A stretch of DNA of 64,000 nucleotides from Corinectria fuckeliana (Eukaryota > Ascomycota > Sordariomycetes > Hypocreales > Nectriaceae), in NCBI GenBank assembly GCA_019137255.1, contig WPDH01000234.1, positions 62,001 through 126,000 of the forward strand. The letters run 5' to 3'. The position numbers and the translations under genes are program-made. Of the stretch, positions 35,401 to 47,881 are shown in pieces. Every line of letters begins with the position of its first letter. Position 1 is the stretch's first letter. Below the pieces are notes generated by a model that was given only the letters and a program-made list of their open reading frames with translations, was not told the DNA's origin and ran no database searches.

Positions 35401-36419
35401 ACGAGGAACGCACAAAGAACCTCGGGGAAATGGATGGTCTTCGTGGCTTGCTGAACTTGCACGAAGCTTACACCGAACTGGGGAAACAGCCACCTCCCTT
35501 GCGTCCCGCCGCATCAGTGCGGCGGGCTTGCGTGAACATCCATCTTGCATACGGACACTAGGTAAGTCAAATGCGACCGGTGAGTTTCGGACCCTCCTTT
35601 CAAGTAAAATCGGCCGAAGCGCCTCTTACGTCCTTTGAGGGCCTCCGCGGTCGTATCTCACAAAACGGCTGCAACTCTAGGGTTCCGGGGCGGATCTTGT
35701 GGCTGGGGCTATAGGTGATGTGTTTAGCCCTCGTATTGCGATATGATACTGGAAAAAGGTGAGCGAGAAGAGAGAATGCCACCAGCCCCATAGCATCGTG
35801 AATAGAGGTTAGACAAACGGCTTGTGCGTCCTGTCATTCTGTCAAACCTGTCTGAACGGTTCATGTGTCGCATCAGTGCTTGAGTGCCTCTCCTCGGCAT
35901 CGCTACCACGGCACCGGGAACCAAGAACGCTCGCTGTCCTATCGCGGAGCTCGCCCTGCTGTCGTGTGACGTCGGCCTTGGTGATGCTAGTCTTGGTGAC
36001 GATGACAATGAAGATGATGATGGCACGCCCCAGTTCCCCGCTGTCGTGTTTGCTTGCCTTGATGCCAAGCTTTGGAAAAACGCACCAGGATCGGCGTCGC
36101 AAGTCAAGCGGCACGGGCGCTGCAGAAGCCACAGGCGGTGTCCCAGCAGAGGACAAAATGTGATAACTGACGAGATGAAGGCTGAAGGTACTGGACGGGG
36201 GCTGCACGAGGGGGGGAGAGAGGAAACAGACGAGAGAGGAGACAAGAGGGTGGTGCAAGACGGGATATCGTTGGTGATAGCCCGTGACTTGGACACTTAG
36301 ATGCAACGGCAAGGATGCACGATTTGGATGAGAAAGGGTTGTGATCGGGGCGATTGTGGAGATGGCGTCTCCGGGGAACGATTCCGCCCGGGAATGGCAT
36401 CAACCGTGGAGGTGACGGG

Positions 36420-36439
36420 TACGTACTACGTAGTACGTA
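36420..36439. repeat. Perfect 20-bp palindrome of TACGTA/TACTACGTAGTA type
   Basis: TACGTACTACGTAGTACGTA equals its own reverse complement over 20 bases. The flanking bases (G before, T after) end the symmetry. Confidence 0.9.
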
Positions 36440-38246
36440 TTAGTAGAGGCGGAGGCTGTAACGGGGTGCAGCAGGGTGTGAGGCAGGTAAGCAAGCAAGT
36501 CGCAGGGTGAGGCGTCGGTGAGATGTGGATGGATTCGGGGGAGGGTGTGTCGTCTCGTCTCACGCACTGGGGGTCTACTTGGCAGGGGAGCATTTGTTGG
36601 TGATGGGTGTTTGCACAGGTCCGAAGGGATACAGCAGGTTGGTCGGTTAGTGAATGGCGACCGGCGGCTCGGGTACGAAAGGTGAACTGACAACTGACAG
36701 CCGCCAGCCGGTCTCGTGAGATAAAGATGGAGATGGCCGAAGGGGACTTTGACGATGGACAAGGACAAGCATGGGAATTAGGGAGGCGATTCCCGCGGGT
36801 GGTATCCGTACCTGAGATCTATCACATCTCCTATCCGCCAAGTGGCGACGCCTAGTGTGAAATCGTTTGGACCGAGGACGGACTCAGCTGGTATCGACAA
36901 GATACTTTTATTTTGTACGCACCAAGGTACGCAGCATTCGGTGCGCTTGACTGGGTATGTCCTCGGCGCTTGCGAGGTGCCAGGCTGCTGGGCCGAGAGC
37001 AAGGTCTGTGTGTTCACAGTAGTTTGGTTCACGCCTCGATCTGATCCACGGCCGTGGACCGTAGCCTCGGGCCATTTCTTTTCGGGTTTGCGTTTGAGGT
37101 GGGTGGGTTGTGTGATGAATGAATGGTCGACGTTCAACATGCGGCCTGGGGCAAGAGAGATTTGGCAGCTGAACCCGCCCCTCTCGGTGCAGTGGCTCAG
37201 GCGCTCCTGCCACCTGGCACGGGCCAGCTCCCTTGCCCAATTGGCCGAGGAAGATTGGCTTCTGAGCGTCCTATAGGCTCCAGCTTCCTATACCTACTAC
37301 CAGCCAATGTCCGTGGCACGATGCAATCGATGCACCACCTCCTGTACGCGCGCTCGGACTCTGCGGCCCATCTGCCTGGGGTTTCGGTTTTCCTGATCTG
37401 CTGGCCCTTGCCCACTGTTCTTGGATCGAAACCGGCGATGCAACGTCGAGGTGCGCATTACTTAGGCAAGCCGCGACTACCCAGGCATGTGTACTTACTT
37501 GACTAGATTAATGACTACTGCAAGTGACAAGCCCGAACCCCCGGGACATGACTACTGCTAGTATGTACAATTTCGGCATTGCCAGGCACGGCAAGGGAAG
37601 AACAGGGCAAATGAGATGGATACTTATGTTAGATAGGTAGATCGAGATGCCGGATACATCTGCTTCCGAGCTCCTGCTAACGCAACAGAGCAGCTGACCC
37701 GTTGCGTGAACCGTCCTTGGCCCTGAACTTGCGATCACAGATCACGATCAGCCAACTAGGTACGGTAATCCCGCCCACGCCCATCCAAACCTGAACTCTG
37801 ACCCGCGGTTCCGCAGTGCCGGTGTGCATGCATAGATGCAAGCCCATCTCATCGTCGAAACCAGCGATTGGCAGTCGCCGACGCCGTCAAGGCGAGACAT
37901 ACGCATCCATGGCCTCGGCCTCTTCTCCCAAGTTGGTTCATTGGCAGGTCAAGTCCCCGGGAATCGAGATTGGCGGCGGCGGGTTGCGTCACCTGCAACC
38001 TTCTCCTGCGCAGGTAACTGGTTCGTCGAGATACTTGGATGGCTACTTGACGGGCCAGCGAGTAGCAAGGCTGAGCTACTGCGTTCCTACAGCACATGCG
38101 AACCGACCCCGCCAACTGGTTCTTCCCTGTTTTGGCCTTGGTCAATTGAGAAACAAGGCCAAAAACCACCCAACTTACACGCCATAACCAACAGTTCAAA
38201 CTTCAAACCTGGCTAGCTACTAGACTAGCCTCGGCCCGTTGAACGT

Positions 38247-38248
<2 letters not shown>

Positions 38249-38276
<28 letters not shown>
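38249..38276. repeat. CT dinucleotide microsatellite
   Basis: Fourteen CT units in a row, followed 80 bp later by an A run near 38361. Confidence 0.9.
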
Positions 38277-38279
<3 letters not shown>

Positions 38280-39402
38280 CGGCCGCCTGTCAAAAGCAGG
38301 CCCAAGGAGGCCGGGCCGTCTAGCTCCCGTAGTTATCAGCGACGGACGCGGGAAATAGGAAAAAAAAAAAAGGGATTTAAATAAACTGTTCAACGGCCGG
38401 GAACCTCAAAAGCAAAAGCGACAACGCCGCGTTCCCGACAAAAAAGAAACTGCCCCAGAGTTAGCCGTGTGCCCGTCCGCCGTCGCTGTCTTCCCGTCCA
38501 CGGTCGCGGCGCCGGCGCATCGTGGGGCCAAGACGGCGAAATGGCCGGTACCCAGTTGTCAGGTACATTAATTTGCAGGTTACCAGGGATATACGCGGTT
38601 TCAGTTGCCCCATTCCTTTTTGATGGTAGCGGAGCAGAAGAGGACAAGGGTACTTACAAGGCCAGGATCCAAGAAATGGGAATCGATATCTGCGTACGCC
38701 TCGCTGCACGCCTCACAGTTCCTTTCGGAGCATCCGCGCGTCGAGCTGAGCATAACCCTGGTCTTGGCAAATCTGACATGTTATCACCGGCGCGGGATCT
38801 CATCACGAAAACCTCTACGGTCGGCCGGCCGGTGGGGCAGGAGAGAACGCGAGAAGATCGTGAACTGCAACCCCGAAGCCCAAAGAGGCCAAGGACGATA
38901 GGGTTGCGTCCGAGGCGGACAGTGTCGAGGGTTTGATTTGCTGCTACAACGTTGGTTTGTGTCTGAAGTGGAAACATGTCAAAGTGACACATCAGTAATC
39001 GCGGGGGGAACTTCGTAGTTCGTACTCAGGTTGAGACGACGGTGGAGCTGGGACAAGACATCAGGGCCTGAATTAACGCGAGTTTTGGTGACTTGAGCCG
39101 ACAACGCGGCCGTGTCTCTAACAGGCTGTAAGAGACGGTAGGTTGATAGAGAGAAGAGACAATTGAAGTCACGGGCTAACAAGTTAGTCGCTTGCGCCGA
39201 GGCAGAGCTAAGGCACGCCTGCGTAAGAGCGTAAGAGCCACCGAGTCAACCAAGTCATGGAACCGAATCAGGTCTTCGCAAAGGCATCGCACAGACAGTT
39301 CCATGCCGTAGAACAAAACACAGACTTCCGACGCAACCCCCTCCCGCGCCTCACGAGATCCCATGGCACACCTTGACGAGAAGATGACGACACCAGACGA
39401 AG

Positions 39403-39443
39403 CTCGTCAATCAGAACTCGTCAATCAGAACTCGTCAATCAGA
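39403..39443. repeat. Tandem repeat, 14-bp unit
   Basis: Nearly three exact copies of CTCGTCAATCAGAA. Confidence 0.9.
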
Positions 39444-39676
39444 CTGGGCCGCGAGCAAGCAGGGGGTTCGCTATGTGCAGCTGCGAGATAAAGCTCAGCA
39501 AAGTATGGGCGAAATCTGTAAACCCGATGCTGGACGGCAACCCAGAACCCCGGTTTGCGGAACCCGCGCACCTGGTAATGGTAATGCTTCCCCGCCAGGG
39601 TTACATGCGGTGTCCCGACTCGGCAGAACTAGATGGCGATCGCAGCACAACAAAAGAAAAAAGGGGGAGGGGGAGA

Positions 39677-39733
39677 GGGGGGGGGGGGGGTTAAGCATGA
39701 GGCGGTNNAGAAGGAAGGACAGAGGAGGAAGAA

Positions 39734-39767
<34 letters not shown>

Positions 39768-39779
39768 GCATGAGGCGGT
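39677..39779. other. Assembly gap (NN) inside duplicated poly-G flank
   Basis: Two undetermined bases at 39707-39708. The 16-bp string TTAAGCATGAGGCGGT occurs immediately after a 14-base G run (39691-39706) and again after a 30-base G run (39764-39779). The gap between the two copies suggests that contig ends overlapping at the G run were joined without collapsing the overlap. Confidence 0.75.
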
Positions 39780-41240
39780 GGCATTACCAGCAGGCTGGAC
39801 TAACAGGGGGAGCTACACGGGGTTTTCAAAAAGCAAGGCGATGCCACCACCTCTAACTTGAGAGCATGGAGGTTTGGAACAAGCCACCGCGTACAACGGT
39901 GCAACGGTGCAAGGATGATGGGCATGGGGAATTGGGGGAGACAAAACAAAGAATACAGTTGCTTGGTCTATTGGTTAGAGAGGTAAGACAGCCCGCGTTG
40001 CACCACTCATCAGCCGCCCCTTTATCTGATTTGTTTGGTTCCCATGGATGCATCTATATGCGCGATCCGTGCTGTGCCGCCATCCTCTTACACAACTCGA
40101 CTGAACCCCATCCACGCTTAAACCGCCCCGTGCTTAGATTACACTGTTATGTTTGCGTGTCCTGTTCCAGACGGCGTGCCCTCATTCCCGAATCCTAGTC
40201 CATTTCCCTCCCAACCATAACCATTCATTCGGGAAGTTTCCATCCCGTCCATCCAACGTTGGTACTGCCACCCCGCCCACCGTCGTCACCTCGTTTCAAT
40301 CTTACCCAGACCCCTTGCCATTCCGCGCAATCGAGATCGTCCATCCTAATGTTCCCCAATTCAGCCTTTCCTAACTCCGAAAGTCACATAGTCCAAGCTT
40401 TTCACAACCCGTCCCGCCGGTTCCGCGCTGGACCTGCGCTCTCCTTGGCCTCGGTACGTAGCGCCGTAGGTGAGGTGGGTTTGCACAATCCTCGCCCGTC
40501 CCGGCGGACACTAAGCCGGCCCGTATCGAGGCCCCGGTGGCTTCACCCCTACACCTTGAGTCGCGTAGCGCGCCCGCGCAACAAATGACTGCGCTCCTAT
40601 GTATGTTGAAGATCGTCACAAGAGGCTGAACTTGCTCAAAGCTTATGCATCCATAGTGCACTACGTAGCCAGCTCCACGGGACTTGGAAGGGGGGGAAGA
40701 GAAAACGGGGATCTAGACCCAGGAGAGCCGGCCTGCACTGACCCGAGAGCGACCTCGGCGTCCCATGCTGCTCTCCCTGAACGCCCGGTCCCAGCTGGCC
40801 CGAGTTGCTGGCTCCGGCAGCGAACCTAGCGGCTTGCACTAACACTGCGTTTCTGCACTGGCTAGCTGAGAACCTTGGAAGTGTTGACCGCCCGCAGCGC
40901 TCAGTCGGGGAAAACCCAACGCTGAGGGCACCATATGGGCCCCTGCTGAAAGTCAGGCCTGGTACGGAGTAGTCTAACACTGCGAAGAAACTTTGTAAGC
41001 CGGGCACATTAACCCAAAGGTCCTTGTGCCTGCGGGTCCCTATACCGAACAATTCTTAGCGGGAGATGTAGCGCCACCTAGTGCAACCAGTGTCCTTTAG
41101 GCCCTGGTCTTACGACCGTTTCGAGGGATCCATGGATAGATGAACTACTTCGTATGTATGTACGAGGAAAGTAGCACAAGGCTTATAAGTATTAAGAGGT
41201 GCTGGTAGGTAGATACCTCGGTGAGCTGCCGCCTTTTTTG

Positions 41241-41258
41241 TAAGTAAGTAAGTAAGTA
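41241..41258. repeat. TAAG tetranucleotide repeat
   Basis: Four and a half copies of TAAG after a run of T. Confidence 0.85.
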
Positions 41259-42280
41259 CTTTAACTTAGTAAGAGCCCCTGGAAGCTATGCCCGAACCCG
41301 ACAACGGGATGGCTACCACGGCCGGCGGGAGACTGCTGCGGCGGGAGAAGACCACGCCGGTTTGTCGGACTTCCGCCAGTCCTCCCCGGAACTCGACGGC
41401 AAATTTACCCTGGAATTGCCAGGCCGGGTGACGGCGTCCACCGCACAGACAATGCGCCAGCGCGTCGAGCAAACACCGTGACACTGACAGGCTCGCGGGC
41501 CTCCGGGACGGATCATGGCTCACACTCCGCGGACACGGAGATATGCTTCTCCCCTAAGCTACTCAGCAGCGACGGGCGCTTTTGGCTTTGGAACGTTGCT
41601 TTCTGGCTCGCTTCGTGGCGGCAACGAACAAGGCCCTTTGACGGCGCGAGCAAACCAGGCCCGGTCCCGCGCGCCGTCGGCAGTTTGGCTCGACCGGCGC
41701 TCGCGCTAAAGCCGGACCGAGAGACAAGACCCAGCCAGGGGGGGTGTTGCGTCTTCGAGTCGGGCGAAGGGGGGGGTAAACGTGGGATGTGAGAGGATGG
41801 AGAGAAATGTGTGAGAGAATGAAGATGTCAAGGGCAAGGGGATGCGATGTGAGAGAATGGAAAGATGAGGAGAAGCCGTGTTGCAAGTGCGGAGCATGTG
41901 CCATGAAGGCGTGGAGTCATGCTTGCTTGCCTGGACTCGTGTATTCGCATGAGCCTCTTCTGGTCCGACTCCGCTGCCTCGGGAGTTCCATTGCCGGGTC
42001 TGGCCCATCTGGCTGTGGATAACCGGACCCTTCCGATTATTTCCTGGCGGCTTGCAGATTTATCTCAGCGTCAATCATGGAGTTGGGGTACTTGGGGTGT
42101 ATTTCTGCTCTGTTGACCAGACTGGATCAAGGTGGAGGGGCTTGGATGGATCATCGTGTCCTTGGCCAGGCACCCCCTCATCAGGCACAAGGGGAGACAG
42201 ATATTTCGGACATATAGCAGTGCTGAGCATTGCAGCCTTCGACGACATTGGCACGACTAGAGGTAGAGACCACCATTAGG

Positions 42281-42397
42281 CAACAAGCAACAAGCAACAA
42301 GCACCAAGCGTCTAAAGCTAGGCATTCCGCATCCCGCATCCGACGTCCAGCATCAAGCATCAAGCATCAAGCATCCCGCGGCATCACGCATCAAGCA
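42281..42397. repeat. Degenerate CAACAAG / CATCAAG simple repeats
   Basis: Three to four CAACAAG units, a less regular middle, then CATCAAG units. The units are 7 bp with no unique spacers. Confidence 0.8.
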
Positions 42398-43435
42398 GGT
42401 GTTCCTGCTTCTTCCTTCTTCCCCTGCATGTCCCTGCATCGAGTCCGGCGTACTATGTTCTGCAACGCCCCTGCAACGCATCCCGCCCAGATCCCACCGG
42501 CCACCGGCGCGTAGATCTGCTCAGGGGAGGGCCACGACATGGAACAAGCGAGGCAACGAGAGAAGCCAAAGGAAAGGAAACCCATTAATTAGAAAGGGAG
42601 AATTTACACAAGCGAGAAGTGGGGTGATGAGCTGAGCGCGGTATCGTGGCCATAAGAGTCTTGTTGAAGCACTTCGGGTGTTGGCGGGCATAAGACGGGT
42701 GGGTTATGTCCATCTGAATTGGGTATTTCCTGGCCTGTGCATCTGCGACGAGGGGATGAGGCGCGAGGGGGCGTGCTGTTCCACGGCATGGGGAGAAAAT
42801 TCGGGGTTTTTTTAGGACCTTGTCCCCTAGACTGTGTATGTACCTCCACGAAAGCTGGCCAATTCGGCTTCATCATTGGCCTTTGCCGCCTCGAGACGGC
42901 CAATATCCCCACACAGCCGTGGTTTAGTCAGGTGGTCTGTACACATTACACATTGATGATGAAGCTCGCCGTCGGCATTGGTGAATCAGGCTGACGGGGG
43001 AGGCGGAGGAGACGGGATTTTCTTCTTCTTCTTCCAAGTGGTCGTCTAATATGGACTCCGGACGACATGGAAAGCATCGATATCCTCGTCAAACACTGAT
43101 GCGGGTGACTATGCGGACCATTCATTGATCCAGGCTGACGCACGATGCCGCACGTCCACGTACGTATTCGTGCTTTTTTCATCTTCTATAACGGTCGGCG
43201 GCAATATATATAATGCGGGCTTTGAAGGCAATGCAAGACATTCTGCTAGAAGCAGCGAGACATTTGCTAGAAGCAACATTGCACTCCATCGCAGCGCAGC
43301 GCATCGCATTATAGTGACCGGCAATTTGTCCTCGGCCCTGTTTTTCGGCTTCGTTTTGTCGGCCTCGTCGGTCATCAGTCCCGCGGCGGCGGCGACCTCC
43401 TGCTAGACATCGTCGTCGGCACGTTCTCGGCCCTC

Positions 43436-43462
43436 AACTCCCCACAACTCCCCACAACTCCC
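43436..43462. repeat. Tandem repeat AACTCCCCAC
   Basis: About 2.7 exact copies of a 10-bp unit. Confidence 0.85.
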
Positions 43463-45624
43463 TCTCTCTTAACAAACTCGCCTCTGACCCCGTCTTGCGT
43501 CTTGCAAAGGCTCCATCCTCCACACCCCTCCCCGTTTTGTCCACCTGCCTTGCCCTTGGCACGAAAACCGAGTCTGGGGCCATCGCGTGGTGAACGGATA
43601 CTTGGTAGCATGATTCGCATCCCGATGAATTCCTCAGGTCCGTTTGGATCTCCGATAGTAGCCTCAGATAATTAGACGGGTGCCTCCGTGGTCCCCCCCC
43701 GAGCTGACCAAGAGCCCGAAACCCGAGCCGAACCACTCATGGAAATTCTCTTCGTGATGCGTGCGAATCGAATGATTCGGGATGAGAGGGCCACCCGCTG
43801 CCGCTATAACGGCGTGGCCAGCTTCTGAAGAAAAAACTCGGCCTTCACTGCCTCGCCGGATCCGTAGCCCCCGTAGCGACCCCGCCGTCCCCGGAACCCT
43901 CTTCATAGGACCCCACAACCCCCCTGGAATGAAGAAGACCCCTGTCTACCACTCGGTCTGCTTGCCAAGCTCTCAACGCTGCCTCGTGGAACGGCGTTCC
44001 GCTATCCGCCGTTGGCCGCGGCTTGTAAAGGCACCGGCCTGTCTCTGGTGTTCCCGTGGCCCGAAAAGCCTACTCAACCTCATCACATTCACGGGCTAGA
44101 GTTGGAGGGAAGACATGGGATTTTCATTTTCAAGGGTCTCCAAATGCTTGGGACCATGTACGTACTTGGTTCCACTCATGCGGGACGCCGAATGAGCCGG
44201 GGGATCGCCCTTCACCCAGACCTTTGGGAACTCTCTTCGACGTTGACTGGGGCTGCGTTCCACTAGGCCTCTTTTGCAACATCCCAGCCATGATGGCCTC
44301 TCTCACCACGCTTGCGGCTACGGCTGCTTCGTTGCAGAGCAAACATCTCTTCCCAGGGACACCTCTTTCCACGGGGGGGTTCCGTTCTCGTCAAGTGCCT
44401 TACTATGTAGATGGTAGTGAGGTCCCCGTTGTTTGCCCTGCGGTCTTGTAGCTCTGCGATGCTGTGACAGATTGTCAAGACCCCGGGGGACCCCAGGAGA
44501 TGATGGGCGGATGAATGAGGGCGCGATGGAGTAGCACCCAGAGATGTATTCGTAGACAGCAATGACGGTGCTTGTTGTCGTCTCAGTTTGAGTCCCAGTG
44601 ACCTTGTCCTAGCGATATTCCAGCTCACCCACCAAGGTTCATCCAAGTCGCTCCAGGCTATCTCGATGCCTAGCCGGCGTTGGGAGATATTCGCGGCAGT
44701 CGACAGAGCGTTTAAAGTCCGCGTCCCCGCTTCCTCATTACCGCCCTAGCCACACCCCCTGGTCCAACCTCCAGCTTTGGCCAGATGCATTGACCAGGCC
44801 CGTGACCAAAGCTTGCCCAGCTATTATTTGTTTGCCCAACACACACCCCCATCAGGCTTGCCTAGCACCGTCTGTGGCTGCGTCTAATGGAGTGAGTGGC
44901 ATGGCATGCGACCTAAAGCTGGCGACCTAACCTGCTTGCCTCCCAGCCTGACACACTTATCGCCGATGACAACTTGTAGCGGCACTGACCTGGCGCGGCG
45001 GGTAGTGGAGGGCGTCGTGCATCGACGAAATCGCTGGCTTGATGAGCGAGCAACCGCCTTGTCTGCCCTGCCACGCTGGCCACTTGCCACTTGGGAGGCG
45101 CTCCCGCCATGGCCTCGAGGAGTAGCAGCCCTGTCGGTTTTCCGTGAGGCGGCGGCTGCAGCGCGCCTCGAGTGCCTTACCACGGCACCGGGTCGCCCTC
45201 CAACTCTTTCTAGTGGGAGCCAACCTCCAATCCTCGACTTAGAGCACCTGGATTGGGAGTCATCCCGAGCACCCAGGCAGCCCAGGCCCAGCCGTCTCGA
45301 TCAACATCGAAAGGCAAGGCTGGAGAGTGCAGATCGGGCCACACTTCCAGGTCCTCGTCGGTGCCCATCTCCAAACCTACATTTTAGATCGGAAAGAGCC
45401 TCAAAGGCAAGGACCAGACCACCACCGCACATGTGACCTGGGATCACTAACCCCCACCATTTGTGACATATCAAGGCCGCGACTTGCGACGTCCTTGCCG
45501 ACGGGACATCGTAGTGCCTGGCTGCTACGGCGGGTGTGATGAGCCCCACGACGCGGGAGTAAGAAAGCGAAAGCGCATTCGGCTGTTTTTGCCCCAAATG
45601 GAGTTGCTGCGCAAGCCGCCGCGT

Positions 45625-45644
45625 TACTATGTGCGTACATAGTA
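45625..45644. repeat. Imperfect 20-bp palindrome TACTATGT...ACATAGTA
   Basis: Eight-base arms TACTATGT and ACATAGTA are exact inverted copies around the centre GCGT; the wording resembles the palindrome at 36420. Confidence 0.8.
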
Positions 45645-47096
45645 CCTAGAAGCTGGCGGGAGATGGGACCTTGATCCTTGAGTCGCATCCTCGAAGCCGT
45701 CATGGATCCACCACCAGACACTGGATAGCCAGAAGAGAATCGAGATATTGATGCATCTGGACCCGCGATAGGATCCAGGGCTTCCAATGGTTCTCTCTGA
45801 AGTGCAAATCGTCGACTGGATCCGGTCTGACATTAGAACGATACATCACATTTTGTGTTCTTTTCCGGTAGGGTGGCTGTAGATCAGAATAGGAGCCTCA
45901 CTCCCCCTCCTCACCCGATAATAGCAGGCATGACCCCTGTGTAATTGACGCCTCGTTAATTCTCATCTTTTCTCACTCGCCGTCGGCTGAGAAAACAACA
46001 CCGTCTCCGTTGCGGAACACCGTTATGAATGGAATATGCACAAACTGTGTCCCGTGATAGTGTGATGATGCCGGAGAGCTGAGACGCCGTGACCAGGGCC
46101 CCCGCCCCGACCTAGGGCACGCCCGAAGATTCTCGGGCCACGACCAGCTCCGTCATCCCTGACCCCAATTGCGGCGTAAACCGACAGGTAAGAGAGAACA
46201 TGATAGATTTTATCAACAAGGAGGAGAAAACTTGGGAGTATCAGGACTCAGTGGTGATGCGTGGGTGAGCACTAGTATCGGTGCCATTCAGTAGTGAAAC
46301 TCCTGTAAAGCTGTGGCTAGCCGTTGGAGTGTCTCCATATGGCTAACGAAGCGTTGTCCGACATCGCCCGTCGGTCGGCCCCCGGGCGCCACATACTTGA
46401 CCAACTTTGGTGCTCAGAAGCTGGAAACCCTTTCACTGGCGTCGTCGTGGTACTGACTGGTGGGGGTTTTTTGGATCTCGCGGTCTTTACTTCGTTGAAT
46501 TGAACGCATGGGCTTTTCAAGCCTCTTTGCTGGTGTTGACTGGGGTTGACTGAGCGGAAGCTTGTGTGGCCTTTGGGTTGTGTTGGAGTCACTCACAATG
46601 CGGCCGATGGAGGCAAGCGGAGATTCTGTGCCGGCTCTCTCATCATGGTTGCTTTCGTACCTGAAATGGAACGGCCTGGGACAGAAGGTGCATTGCAAAG
46701 TGGAGAGATCGTTTAGATATGCGGACCCCCACACTCCTCTTCCTTCGTACTATCCCACTCTGTTTTTGATATTGAAGATGGCGGAAGCATAACAACCTGG
46801 CTCATTTGGCGCGGTATAGGCACAAGGGACCAGCTGACGAGGAGGACTAAGGGCTAAAGGCTGGGCCGTTCAGTTAGGCAAGTCATTAGGTACCGGGAGG
46901 TCTTGAACTGTAACTGTTGGCTGGCTAGCATCCCTTACTTTACGTCTCAGACAGCTGGATCATGGGTGGCTCACAGCTCGTCGGAGGCAACCTAGCACTC
47001 AGTTAACTCGACGCTCAACTTTCAAGTGCAGGACGAATGATGCGTGGATGCACGTGAATGCCGTTGCTTGCACGAGCCATAGAAGCCTTGGCTATG

Positions 47097-47112
47097 GTAT
47101 TCGTACGAATAC
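47097..47112. repeat. Perfect 16-bp palindrome GTATTCGTACGAATAC
   Basis: Equals its own reverse complement over 16 bases; followed directly by ATAGTACT. Confidence 0.9.
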
Positions 47113-47865
47113 ATAGTACTGCTGTTTGGGAACTGGGGAGCGGCGATATTGCGTGCATAGTTTCGTGCTCGTTCTTCTTTGACTTGGTGTCCCACGATTG
47201 GTCCGCATCAAAAAGGCACAAGCAATCTCGAATCTGTGATTGAACAAATCGCAGATGCATGATCCTAGCTCGTGGGTCGTTGGCACAAAAGCAGCCCCCT
47301 GGTTCTAGCCATCATCTGGAAAAGAGACGACACGCCCTGTGGCTGAGGCACACCCAAGATGACGTTCACGCCCCTCCCTCAACCCTAGCGCACCTGAGAG
47401 CAACGCATCCGCTAGGGAAAAGAGGAGACGAGGCTTATTAGGGAGGTTATTTGACAGCCATGGTTGTCAGAAGGGTAAAATTCACAATTTTCGATGCGGT
47501 CGCCTGCCACGAGAAGCCAGGGAAACGGTAAACGGCGGATAACAGAGGTACAAGCTGAGACCGGCTATTGCCCGGCCTGGCACACGACGACAATGAGAGG
47601 GCCGCGAAGGCTACGTGCCTGAAAGCTGGTCCTGATTGCCTTTGCATTGACAAATGTCCAAATCCGGCCTTGCGGTGATTATCGCGACGGGTCGGTTGGA
47701 TTTAGGGGTATGTATGTTTCTGAAGATGGGGAAAGTGTGCTTGGAGGTTTGCGAGCGAGGAAACAAAGAACGGGGCACGGGGCAACGAGATAAGTACGCT
47801 AGCTCATATTGGGCAACGTCTTCTTCCCCAAAAGCTTCTTAGACTGTATTCGTGCCTAGTCTAGT

Positions 47866-47881
47866 CTACTACTAGTAGTAG
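47866..47881. repeat. Perfect 16-bp palindrome CTACTACTAGTAGTAG
   Basis: Equals its own reverse complement; built from CTA/TAG words, with a TATTCGTACTATGTAG stretch 10 bases downstream. Confidence 0.9.

Noticed and set aside
35724..36296. 190-codon minus-strand frame
   Set aside because: Low-complexity Ser/Pro/Arg sequence with opposing frames of similar length and no splice or domain support.
36842..37276. 144-codon frame just after a restriction-like CGCC tract
   Set aside because: No homology-like features; opposite strand equally open.
42281..42397. Short regular repeats considered as a CRISPR-like array
   Set aside because: Seven-base units directly abut without spacers; this is eukaryotic simple-sequence DNA.
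44906..45436. 176-codon open frame in the gene-free tract
   Set aside because: Arg/Pro/Ser-rich with no domain, overlapped by several frames of similar size on the other strand; behaves as chance.
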